Assembly: GCA_017591395.1 (NCBI GenBank)
Contig: WEDG01007164.1
Span: 124,001 to 188,000, forward strand
Reading direction: 5' to 3'
From: Schistocephalus solidus
Taxonomy: Eukaryota > Platyhelminthes > Cestoda > Diphyllobothriidea > Diphyllobothriidae
DNA length: 64,000 nucleotides
Of this stretch, positions 1-10,191 are shown one piece after another; within the stretch, counting starts at the first letter, position 1, and each line of letters opens with the position of its first letter. Position numbers and translations under genes: made by a program. A model generated the notes under the pieces. The model had not been told where the DNA came from. It saw only the letters and a list, made by a program, of their open reading frames with translations, and made no database searches.

Positions 1-1489
1 ATAGTAATTTTAGCACTCCCTTAAAAAGAAGTTGACGTTCCCAGTGTTGGAACACCTTTTGGACACTAAAGTCATTGGCAGCCATCCTCGAAGAATAAAG
101 GCAGGTTAATAACTAACACCTACATTTTCACAAGTCTGCTTTTAAATCGTAAATCCACATTTGATTAGCTAAAATTATTTATCACTCTTCGGTTACGTAT
201 TCTGTCTTATGCGTATGTTTCCTAGCGTGAACAGAAATAACATGTTACAAAGAGGGTTCTTGTTTTTATAGTTCAACGTGTTGTTATTTTCTCACAGTCC
301 CGTCTATCTTTGTGACAAAAAGTGATCAAAACCGTACTAATGTTTTATTTCTTAGGATTATTTTCTCATATTTATTTCATTCGGAGTCAAAACAGGCTGA
401 CATATTAACGGTCGGTTTTTTATTCTCACCTTGTTCTCTCATTGTTGCCAATTATTGAACAAACGGTAACTTGGTGGTAATAAAGGAGCCACAATAATTT
501 GTCTTATCTATCCTGATATAGCTTAGGTACTGCAAAACTATTTATATGCTTTTGCACTGTGCGGGGTAACTTAGTGTTCTTTAAAAATTAAACAGTATGG
601 ATATATACAGTGTGTGATCTAATCTCATGAGAAGTGTGAAATTTTTCAAATGCATGATCATCTGCCGCAAATCGCCACGGACACAAGAATGATCACTCTG
701 GAATAATAATGAACATCCCTTTGCGAATTTAAAAATCAATAGTTATATTAATTTATTTCGTCTATAAATATCAAGTTTTTTAAACAAGACGGGATATTGC
801 AAAAACATACTGCATCGCTCTGTTTGTGACAAATAAATTAAAAAATAATTTTCCGTTGAAATTATTATCACACCATTTTGTGTTAAATAAAGAACTGCCC
901 TTTTTGAAAACTCTCTTTAAATGAGTGATGGATCATCTCTGAAATTCCAGTTAATATTTCACGATTTTCAGGGTTTTAAAGTGCTGGTTATAATGAAGTT
1001 TACGTTCTATGTGTACATTAAAATATACAAAATAGTATTGCTTAAAGGTTTTTATCCAGTTAGTTATATTTATGATTTTTTTCTAATAAAGACAGGCTTT
1101 TGGGTCATTGTCGAGAAAAATGAGAGTCCACAACAACCTTTGGCAATAAATATGCATAAGATCAATTGATGAACTTTCTCTACAAAGGAACCCTATCAAA
1201 TCCGTTTAAACCACACGTTTTTTTGAGAAATTAATGCATAAAATATATTTTTACATTTAAGCTAATTTTTGAATGTGGAATTTTGAATGTTTTTTACTTC
1301 CCTTAAAAGAATTGATACATCTGCGGCTGAAAATGAAAAGCACAGGCTTTGTTATATTTATTTACTTAAATGCCACGTGATATGATTGCCAATGCATAAA
1401 CCAGTTGTCAAATACATAGGAAGAGTTTTCGAAAAATACTTATCTTTTGTCTATCGGGTTTCTATATCCCGGATTAGCAGAACCTATAT
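1..1489. other. AT-rich DNA without recognised gene
   Basis: AT-rich sequence with only short, low-complexity open frames. The longest (921-1169, +) is rich in Phe, Ile, Lys and Tyr, as expected for chance translation of AT-rich DNA. No retroelement, tRNA or splice-bounded exon was recognised. Confidence 0.5.
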
Positions 1490-2080
1490 CATTCAAAAGT
1501 ATCTTATCGATTGCTTTTAATATATGGTACTTTTTAAGGCGTCCATTTCTGCAGTTTTTTTAATAGGTACTTTGTTTTTTGTATAATATACGGTGAAGTA
1601 AATCAAAAACTTTTGAACAAGTTTATTAATTTTTTATCTCGAAAAAGACCTGACCTTTGCAAGAAACAATTTCTTTTCCATTTCATTTCTCGTTTCTGGA
1701 AATCAAAGCAATTTCTTTCACTAGTCTTCACCCGAGTTTCACTGAATTATGGTCTTTATTTCCAGTTCCAGAAGTCGTTTATTTTAACGTTTCTTACTAA
1801 TATTAATGTTCTTTTGTAACAAAACGCACAAAGTCAAAGAACTTTGCTCTGTTCTATTAAATAGCCTATAACATAACTTGGATGTCCGGTATTCTCCGAT
1901 TACACCCAAATCCTACCAATTTCCCTTCAAATATGTAAAATTAAACGTGTAGTGTTCTTAAGTAAAAGGCTTTCTAAACCTCAAATCCGCTCAACAATCC
2001 AAAAGAACAATATCAAATTTACGCGTAACTATTCAAAAAACTTTTGCTCGCACATTGCATGAGGTTGGTCACCTAATATA
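1490..2080. repeat. Diverged direct repeat, copy 1
   Basis: This block is a diverged direct copy of 4990-5570. Both carry, in the same order, a 'cttcac(c)tgagtttca' stretch (1724 and 5229), a 'cccaaatcct' stretch (1907 and 5389), a 'gtgttctt/attgttctt' stretch and a 'ccgctcaac/ccactcag' stretch. On the minus strand both contain a pyrimidine-rich run ending in GAG that could be a splice acceptor. The downstream frame in this copy has several stops, so any exon here is dead. It may be an old tandem duplication or an ancient dispersed element. Confidence 0.45.
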
Positions 2081-4989
2081 CCTTCAGTTAAATACTGAGT
2101 GATATTACCAAACAAAGATTCAGCATTTATATTTGTTGGAGTAGAGGTAATTTGACCAGCCTTTTGTTCTCAGTACACATTTTCTGGCTTGAATGATGTT
2201 TCGGTGAGATACTTAAATTAATATTTGACGATAAATAACGACCACACATGGCAGAAAATATCTGCAGCCGGTGTGTTTATGGTGACAGAATTTAACCAAA
2301 GACATGATTTCTTCTAATGGAAATACATCTTGAACCTCGTAACATCATGGGGCCCATTGTTAAAAAATTATAAAAACGCAGCGTCGCATGAAAAAATTTT
2401 TCAAATTATCAATGGGTCCTTAAAACTATCAAGTAGTTGTTTAAGAAGAGTCGTAGATAAAATTACATTGGTTTTCCTAAGAAAATCGAAATAAAAGGAC
2501 ATTCAAACATATGTTTTCCAACAAACTTGATCGCTGAATATTACAGTTGGATGATAATTGTCCTTTTGAGATTCGAGTGTCCCCAAGTTTCAACGGACGA
2601 ATTTAAAATGGTGATTTTTAAGGCAAGCTTATCTTAAAAAAGAACAAATATGATACTTAGTGTTAAATTCCAGAAAGGTAAATATTCCTCAGTTTTGAAT
2701 CGTTCACTTATAAACATAATAAACCTTACCTTGTATGAGTCGAAACAAAAACCTAACTCGTATTATAATTGCCCTGAAATTTAGCTCACATCTTTCCCGT
2801 TATACAGAAAGAGGTTTCATATTTGCGTGCCTCCTTATGGTTTTCTCACTGTAAATGCAAGCATGTCCAATTCTTCACAAAATACGTAGCCTCAAAGTAC
2901 TTTTCCACGACGGGTTTTATGTGAAAGGTATATTTTCAACCGATCACAGTCGGAGGAAGAGAAGGCGTTGTTGCGTAAATAGTAAAACACGTGGGCCATA
3001 ATCTAAACGTGAAGGCTGATTAAAAGCTGGAAAAATTGTTTTATAACACTGGAGTTTGGGTGGTGCAGGATGTTCGAAAGCGGTCATGCGGGAGTGGTTT
3101 GACCTCTTCTTTGGAGATTCGGAGAGTTAAATAGTCTTCCCTTTTCATTAAAGTAGACGTTCGGCTCCCAAAGCAGGCAACCTCACGGCGATATAAGAGG
3201 ATCGTTTTTACTTTGATGCTTTGCCCTCTCTGGCATCTCTTTACAGTGCAGAGAATATTCTCTATTTATCACCATCACAAGCAAAGCTTTTATGCTTGTG
3301 TGAATAATCCCACGTAAAAGAAATAATTTAAATGAGCACACTTTTATTAAGTGGTCTTTGCGAACCAAACAACGAGGTTTCCTTACTCCATGAACTGGGA
3401 ATGGCAAGGTTTGAGAAGGCGTTGTGTGGCAACGTCATTCGCTTATCTATTGTACATAAAGAAAGGAGATTAACTGATAAATTTTGCTTCGGAGTCTGCG
3501 TTTCATGCCCGAAACTGGTGACTGCAAGGCGATGAGCGCTCAGTATAGATATTTCCAATCCGAGATGGAGAAAATAACCTACCCAATACGAGTTTACTTA
3601 CCGTCAACATTATTTGGTATTACAACTACAGGTTTGACTGTTAACCAAAAAACCAGGGTAAATAGAAAACACTGTTATTTTTTACTCAGTTGAAAAGTAA
3701 ATTATGATCTTTCGTTATGCAGCTAAAATGTCTGAAAATGTTGGCAGTACGCGAGTGACATAAACGTACTTCACAATAAAAAAAAATCGTATTTTGATCG
3801 TGCCTCTGGGACAGGCGTTCGCATTTCGGCGTGAATGCCTGTCGCAACTTCGTTCATTTATGGGCTCTAATTTTAAACTAGATGATGGACATCCAAACCG
3901 AGACTTTATTAGCATACTGTTTTTTTTTCTAGGACATTTCAGCTGGGCTAAAATTCTGTTCCATCGACTGCCAAAATGTATATGTCAGCCCTGGTGAGTG
4001 CCTCGCTGTTTCAAAGTCGTGTCTCTTTGCTGTAGGCGGTTCGAAACGTGCTGATCAAGCATTCTGGCGGTTGCAGGAATTGAACAAAACATCATTGGTT
4101 ATGTGCAGTCATGCTTTGCGCACGAATAAGTTTTAATTGGCACAGTTGTTTTGTTTATTACAAACTTTCGTTTTACTCCTAACGCATCTTGTTGTGCACA
4201 GCCCCGTTTTTCTCAAGCAGCCTCTGTACTGATTTTGTTAAGCATTCCGGCAGCGTTGTTTTTGTAGAACAAACAGTAAACAGACAGATCTGGGTGTCAG
4301 TGCAATGGCTGAGAAAATTGAGTAAATGCTGTACACGTGTTGTTCAGTAGATTTGCAAGTCCATTAAATTTAAAATTCAACTATATGTTTTTCAATCATA
4401 TAAAGGATTTCTTAAGTGGGGTTTTTTGTGAGGTATTTAGCAGCAGAATCCTCTACTATTTCGGTTAGGCCAGAATACCAAACTTTAAAGAACATCTTTC
4501 CGGCCACATAAGCGACCACACTCTGTCAAAAAGGATTATGTTATTTGTATGAATATTTAATATCTCACCTTATATATTGACATAGACTTATTAGCATAAT
4601 GCATTAAATAATCCAGTTTCTACATCACTGCTACGTCCTACGCTCAAATAAAAACATTTTTATAAGTGACCCCTTTAAAAACGCCTTCTTTAGATACGTG
4701 GCAGAGTACATGTCCAAACTTTACCCTTTATCAAGGTTAAGTCACTGTAAAAATGTGGAAGTTTGTTCGAACTTTTGACATCCATAAAAATAGAGTGGTT
4801 TTTGCTGAAAACGAAAAACATTTTTCACGTTTTATTGGAGCGTGTTTTGCTACAGTTCTTATTTGTATTGCCCCGTTCTAAGACTGCAATTTCTCAACAG
4901 AATATCCAAATAAATACCAAGATTTAGCAAAAACTGTAATTCATCTCTTTCTTGCGTTTTTGAACGCCTTATTATCGGAAAGTATATTA
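2081..4989. other. AT-rich DNA with a GC-richer patch at about 3050-3560
   Basis: Mostly AT-rich without recognised features. The patch near 3050-3560 is less AT-rich and open on both strands for about 65-75 codons, but no start, splice boundary or known domain supports a gene. At 3798-3850 is another small less AT-rich stretch of unknown nature. Confidence 0.4.
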
Positions 4990-5300
4990 TAAAAAACGTA
5001 TCTTATCGCATACCTCCACTTAAGCCGAGATATTTCTGTTGTTAATCTCCAGAGTATCCTTTACGTATTTTGTTAGCGGTCTTTTTTTCACGTGATTAAA
5101 ACAATAGTATCGGAAAACAAGCTTATTTTTGTGTTTTATGGCGAAAACTTCAAAAATATGTACAAAATTATCTTGAAAGATTAATTCTTTGCTTGCTTCT
5201 GGAAACCAAGGCTATTGGTTGCATTAGCCTTCACCTGAGTTTCATGGTATTGAGACCGATATTTCCAGTGCCGGAAGGATATCATTTAAAGCCTTCTTAC

Positions 5301-5462
5301 TTATATAAATGTTCTGTTATAAAATAATGTTATATGGTTATTACATAGCGAAGACATTTCCTTAGATGTTGGGCAAACTGTGAGTTTGCCCAAATCCTTT
5401 AGGAATATAAAACTGAATACGTATTGTTCTTTCACAAAAGGACTTTTCGACCCATAAATCCA
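5301..5462 (-). CDS. Candidate 3'-terminal exon, unknown protein
   Basis: On the minus strand a pyrimidine-rich run ends in AG just before 5462, and the following frame is open for 53 codons to a TAA at 5303-5301. The predicted peptide starts WIYGSKSPFVKEQYVF and contains KDLGKLTVCPTSKEMSS. No family was recognised. A diverged copy of the same block at 1.9 kb keeps the acceptor-like site but has stops. The join to the next upstream candidate exon (5731-5788) is out of phase in this reading, so either one boundary is wrong or the block is not coding. AT-rich DNA can give 50 open codons by chance; treat as weak. Confidence 0.2.
   Translation of the reverse strand, partial: WIYGSKSPFVKEQYVFSFIFLKDLGKLTVCPTSKEMSSLCNNHITLFYNRTFI
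5369..5393. other. Perfect 11-bp inverted repeat (hairpin)
   Basis: TTGGGCAAACT at 5369-5379 and its exact complement AGTTTGCCCAA at 5383-5393 are separated by three bases. It lies inside the candidate exon at 5301-5462. The stem could form in DNA or RNA; no function can be assigned. Confidence 0.7.
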
Positions 5463-5730
5463 CTCAGTAAACCAAAATAACAAGGCTCACTGTACGCTTA
5501 ACTACTTCCTCAAATTTCCATCACACCAAGCATGCGTTTGGACACCTTTTTCACATACAAAATAAATAAATATTTTTTTATTATTTTTAATACATGCACA
5601 ATAATCTCAATTTCGATAAAATAATTACGTGAATTAAAAATTTTTGATAATTGCAACTGAACAGCCCAGTTTGGGACAATCTTGCGACATGCAGAAATAT
5701 ATCTGGAATATTTGGAAACACCACACTTAC

Positions 5731-5788
5731 ACTAAACGATTTATGTTGTCTGTCGCACAAAAATAAAAATTTCCCATTTGCTTTAGAT
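5731..5788 (-). CDS. Candidate small internal exon, unknown protein
   Basis: On the minus strand the block is preceded by 'gatttttag' and followed by GTAAGTG, a strong donor. Read in the phase left by the upstream candidate exon (6064-6286), it encodes LKQMGNFYFCATDNINRL without a stop. At 58 nt it would be a short exon, which is not unusual in flatworms. A diverged look-alike with a GTAAAT donor is visible near 54,390-54,440. No domain recognised. Confidence 0.25.
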
Positions 5789-6063
5789 CTAAAAATCTGC
5801 TGATCACACAGAAGGCCTGGGGGCGACATGAATAAGAAAATAAATTGCGTTCATTTTTCATCGGACACCCCTACGATCACAGATGAAAGTCGCCGGCCTT
5901 CGGTCACTCATGAATCATTACACCAAAGTCTTTTTATTTTAATGCGCTATATAGAACCTTGCATAGGTTAAAAAAAAGCATGTCCAAATGGCGACACAAT
6001 GAAATAAGTTACTGCCGCTGTCTCCGCTCCGAAAGCAATTCGATTGCTCATACTTCCATTTAC

Positions 6064-6286
6064 CTGATTTTCGTGAATCCAAGATCAAATTTACCGTCCT
6101 CTGAAAGACATTTTTAAAGATTTCTTGCTTATCTCTATATTTCTCAATAGTATAATACACACAACCAAGAGGTTTTGTCCAGTGTGTGAAGTAACGAAGG
6201 AAACCAGCTTGAAACCAGAAAACGTCGGATGTGGTCCCATTTTGTCCAATTTTTTCTTCAATAAACAGATCTGAATTGACCTCTTC
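6064..6286 (-). CDS. Candidate internal exon, unknown protein
   Basis: On the minus strand the frame is open well beyond this interval and the product looks protein-like, with good amino-acid balance: it begins EEVNSDLFIEEKIGQNG and includes QAGFLRYFTHWTKPLGCVYY and FKNVFQRTVNLILDSRKS. Possible acceptor: 'ctttgttacctaag' just before 6286; an alternative lies before 6308. Donor: 'aaaatcag' followed by GTAAAT at 6063. With the 6286 start the exon begins in phase 0, matching the phase-0 end of 6915-7083, and ends in phase 1. A clearly homologous but stop-riddled block lies at about 60,059-60,290 on the same strand. Function unknown; gene or old repeat-derived coding sequence. Confidence 0.35.
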
Positions 6287-6914
6287 CTTAGGTAACAAAG
6301 TTTTGCGCCTCAAATCAGTATAAAAACAGTACAACTTTTAATGTGTGCCATACTATCATTTTAAAGTTTAAAAATTACACTTCATGAGTTAGGCAAGCTA
6401 CTGTATTTACGTTTTGATGAGTGATAATTACCTTTCAGCTTTTTGATTTACCCTCGAAGGTTAGTCCTAAGGGCTTTTAGTGAACCACTAAACCAATAAT
6501 AATCTGAAAGAACCTGTTTTCTATTTTACATTTGCATAAGGTCGATTCTTCAGTTAACGTTCATAATAATTGTTATTGTATGGGAAAAAAACGTATAATA
6601 CATTGTGTTTCTATATTAAATGCGAAAATACAAACGTCATGCGTTTAGGTTCTTTCATAAGTTATCATCTTTAAAGCACTTGAATTTGACCCCCATCCTT
6701 CTAAGTGATTAGTCGAAATAATCAAATAATTTGCTTTGTTCAGTGACATGTAACAAATTGTCAGGCCTAAAAATTCTTAGAGTCATAAGTAAGGACAAGG
6801 CGTTCTCAAGAACTAGCACTTTATGCCAATTCTTGGATATACTACTTAGAAATCGGTTTTATGTTAGGAGCCTAATTTAGATTATAAGAATGCTCTGTAA
6901 ATATTTTTACTTAC

Positions 6915-7083
6915 TGTGATATTTCTAACCTTTAAGTCAGTCCAAATGTTATGTGTAAAAACGAAAAGATAAGGAGAACTATTTTTGTATTCGCAACTAT
7001 CAAACTGTCCATCGATGAAGTCGGCAAAAATTTCCACGTCCTTCAGTACCGATTTGACAGTGTAAGTGTATGTTCTTTCCACC
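6915..7083 (-). CDS. Candidate internal exon, unknown protein
   Basis: Minus strand, preceded by 'caatttcgtctaag' and followed by GTAAGT, a near-ideal donor. It encodes about 56 residues starting VERTYTYTVKSVLKDVEIF and including FIDGQFDSCEYKNSSPYLF. It starts with one base of a split codon and ends in phase 0, so it can be joined to 6064-6286 without a frameshift. No domain, signal peptide or membrane segment is clear. It is probably part of the same transcript as 6064-6286 if that one is real. Confidence 0.35.
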
Positions 7084-7389
7084 CTTAGACGAAATTGAAT
7101 TCCCAACTTGGTTCAAAGGCCTTATGAGAAAGAAAAGTGCTTGGGTTTTCTATTCCACCATTGATTTGTGCACACTTGGCACGAATATCGTCATTAGCCG
7201 AAAAATGAAACAGTCAAATAAGATTTTTTGAACCGTTTTGGGTTTCATAACATTTCTGTGGTAGGGTTGTCTTGATATAGGACAATGAGAACAACCAAGC
7301 CCACCTAAACTAACTGGCCTTACGTAAATTGCCAGCGAAGGTAAGAATTCCCGGGTCTTAACGCTAATACTAGCGCTTGCATTAAACTA
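7084..7389. other. Non-coding DNA between candidate exon and CTAACC-like repeat
   Basis: No feature recognised apart from the acceptor-like sequence of the preceding candidate exon. Confidence 0.4.
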
Positions 7390-7540
7390 AACTGTCACCT
7401 TTATTTTAACCCCAGTTCGTCTGTAAGCCTCAACCCTACGGTTAGCATGAACTCAAACCATTACATACTCCTGACCCTAACCCCAACACTGACCCTCACC
7501 CCAAACTTAAACCTAAACGTAATCTTAACTTTAACATGCA
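7390..7540. repeat. Degenerate CTAACC-like minisatellite
   Basis: A run of imperfect six- to seven-base units of the type CTAACC, CTGACCC, CCCAAAC and CTTAAAC, with nearly all G missing from this strand in the core (about 7470-7530). It resembles an eroded interstitial telomere-like (TTAGGG) repeat. Related tracts occur at 15,150-15,270 and 48,880-49,015. Confidence 0.55.
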
Positions 7541-8004
7541 TCTAAATATCTAACATAATTTGCTGGAATTTGGCACAAATTAGCATGTTTAATGGGTGGT
7601 TCTGGTTCCCACGTCCACTTAAGGTGGCCATATAAGACAATATTAGCATTTTTTGTGCCAAGAATTTTGCAAATATGTTCGAAAAAGATTTTTCAAATTT
7701 TTTTAAGAAAACCTTCGAGTAGATTTTCACAGAATATCTAACGTACGTTTCTTTGTCACCTAAGACATGCTGAATTTGTTCTGTTTTTCTTGGACTCTAG
7801 ATGTAAGATGTTTTCCTGTTAAAACATCAAATACACGAATAAATGAGAACGTTCTATGAAAAAGGTTTCACTAATTCGCAACGTTCGAAAACAATTGCAA
7901 AAATAAAGGACAATTCTTGCAGTTGTCCTGCAGTCTCTCGAGACCAATTTGTAGAGAAATTAAAATTATTTATAGTAAACCACCGTGTGTAGGCCTATGA
8001 CTGA

Positions 8005-8048
8005 CGTCTTTTTAGCAAGATGATGACAGATATCATGCTAAAAAGACG
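8005..8048. other. Perfect 13-bp inverted repeat (hairpin)
   Basis: CGTCTTTTTAGCA at 8005-8017 and its exact complement TGCTAAAAAGACG at 8036-8048 enclose an 18-base loop. The loop itself contains a short TGAT/ATCA complement. It could be a fold-back remnant or a structured RNA; no poly-U follows. Confidence 0.7.
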
Positions 8049-8866
8049 GGTGGCTGGCGTTTTATCACCATCATATGGTTATTTTTGTAAATGCAAACGC
8101 TGGCGTGGGCTTGGTGGCCTTTTGATGCCCACGGAGGTCGCATGGCGATGACCAATATTTCATCTGGAAGGTCAAGCATCGGACAACTAAAGACGGTGTT
8201 CGTTATGGCACTGCTGATAACCGTGGTGGAAGGCCACTCCGAGAGCTGACCTCATATCATTTAATGAAGAAATATATTGTGTGAATTTCGTACAGCTAGA
8301 TGATTTTATTTCTCTACCTCACAGCATCTTTTCGTATCATTTGTGATTACGATTTCACATTTAACAGTAGGAACCCGTTGAGTCGAAAACATATGTTTTT
8401 TCAGGTTTTCATATGGCATCGATTACGAGCTTGATGTAAACAGGTCTTGCCACGTTCTGTGATGGGTGTTATTTAAACTATGTTTCTTTGTTCATCCTAC
8501 AATTTTCAATTTAAGGATCAATTAATACGTTCATCAGACGATGTGAAAACCTCAAACAATGAAGTTTTTGTCCGCTTATTGCATATATCTAACTAATTAT
8601 TTTAATAACACAGTTAGAAGCAAGACAGACTCCACCATTGGTTTCCATAGCAATTAAGGATGGACGTTATTACTCCCATCCCGTCCACTGCACTAAAGCA
8701 GCTGATATTATCAAGCTTTTCTCGTCCTGAAACACTCCGTGTTTTAAATCTCTCATCAGATATGCTACCATGCATCGTTTGACATTGGCAGCGTGCTATC
8801 CAAGATCTGATCAGTGAATGTAATACTGTAGTAACTCAAGGCAGAAAATTTGAGATAAAAATATAT

Positions 8867-8893
8867 CTGGTGACTATAATGTTCAGTCACCAG
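8867..8893. other. Perfect 9-bp inverted repeat (hairpin)
   Basis: CTGGTGACT and AGTCACCAG with a nine-base loop. No function assigned. Confidence 0.6.
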
Positions 8894-9991
8894 CCGACAG
8901 AAAAATAAATCAGGAAATGCCATGCTCTTTAATTATATACTACCCGGCTTCTAATTTCTTCAAATAGTTTCTTGTAAGTAATCTACATTACAGCTTGAAG
9001 CAGATAGCAATTATTAACTCAATGCATCGTTTGCATATTTAGATAAAATTAATTAAAAGTTGAAAAGGGAGCTTAAATAGAAATTCTTGTATTGCGGGTG
9101 AATAAAATTAAAAAAGAGACTTTCAAACAGCTATCCAATGTATACTTTTCGTTTAGTAGACAATTTTTCATAATGCATTTCTATCCATTTTCGAAAAATG
9201 TATAATCATGTTCCCTTGAATTGGTTTTCGAAAAACGTCAAATTCCATCGGAGTTTATTGATATATTTTATGTGATCAAACTTAACAGTACTTTTTTTCA
9301 GAATATTTCGCTTGAATACGATTTTGGAAGGAAGAAACCTTTTAAAATAACATAAGATGAATCTCCAACTAATTTACCTTTCCTGGTACTTAAGGTACTT
9401 TTACTTGCGAAGAATTGGGGTGTGTGCACGCCACTTTAGGAAAATGATGGAGGTATATGTTAAATGTGAAATTTGAACGCTTTACTTGGTCAAAATATAT
9501 TAAGAAGTATGTGACGGGCTGCTTTTACTATTTTGATAATGACGATATTTTTTGTTTACACAGGTTGGACTCACGTCCCTTGAAACGGTATCTGTTTACC
9601 ATAAAATATTTACTAAGACGTCCTCATGTTCACTGTGATCGTAGTGAAAGTGGTAGACCATGAAGTTAAACAGTGCGTAGCTTTTAAGCGTCAGTAATTT
9701 AGAGACCACTAAAACAGTAGAAATTAGATAAATTTACTAAATAACTTCTTCGAAATTTTTCAGCAAATCTTTTTTTGGTATAGTTAACAGAAGCAATTGA
9801 AAATTTCCTTACAGATACAGTACCGTTATAAAATGCTTTGTAATTTTTTTAAATTAACAGAACCAATCTTTATTTCTTCTGCTGAGTCCGTAACCTTGCG
9901 TCGGCATATGCTTTTCCGCTACATTATCTTTGGCAAATAAGAAAATTCAGACTTTAACTGTCTGTCTACTATTTTTGCAGTTTGTGTTCAC

Positions 9992-10191
9992 CTTGTTCTT
10001 TCTCATAAGCCATAAAATTGGACAATAAAAACCATGAATGTAGAACGATATGCGAAAGGTTTCTCATGATTCTTTCAAAATGAATATATTTTCCTATTTC
10101 TCTGATGCTAAGGCCAATAGGAGCCATAGAAGACCAGAAAACAACCCTATTATCGTTTCCAGTCGAGTCACTTTTAAAAAGACAAACTTCT
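9992..10191 (-). CDS. Candidate internal exon, unknown protein
   Basis: Minus strand, acceptor 'ctgtgtttatcag' before 10191 and donor AAG followed by GTGAAC after 9992. The frame is open throughout: it starts EVCLFKSDSTGNDN, then RVVFWSSMAPIGLSIREIGK and LHSWFLLSNFMAYEKEQ. It begins in phase 2 and ends in phase 1. Its start resembles the block at 60,454-60,527 and a decayed one near 54,000-54,080, suggesting duplicated exons. It does not join 6915-7083 in phase, so at least one exon between them would be needed. Family not recognised. Confidence 0.35.

Larger units (their letters stand above)
4990..5570. repeat. Diverged direct repeat, copy 2
   Basis: Partner of 1490-2080. In this copy the minus-strand frame behind the shared acceptor-like site is open to a TAA (see 5301-5462). 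It also contains the perfect hairpin at 5369-5393, which the other copy lacks. Confidence 0.45.
7541..9991. other. AT-rich DNA with two hairpins; otherwise nothing recognised
   Basis: Contains the inverted repeats at 8005-8048 and 8867-8893 and a less AT-rich patch at about 8040-8260. No coding exon or known mobile element recognised. Confidence 0.4.

Noticed and set aside
921..1819. Two plus-strand ORFs of 68-82 codons at the left edge
   Set aside because: Strongly A/T-driven composition (Phe, Ile, Lys, Tyr) with no splice or start support; expected by chance.
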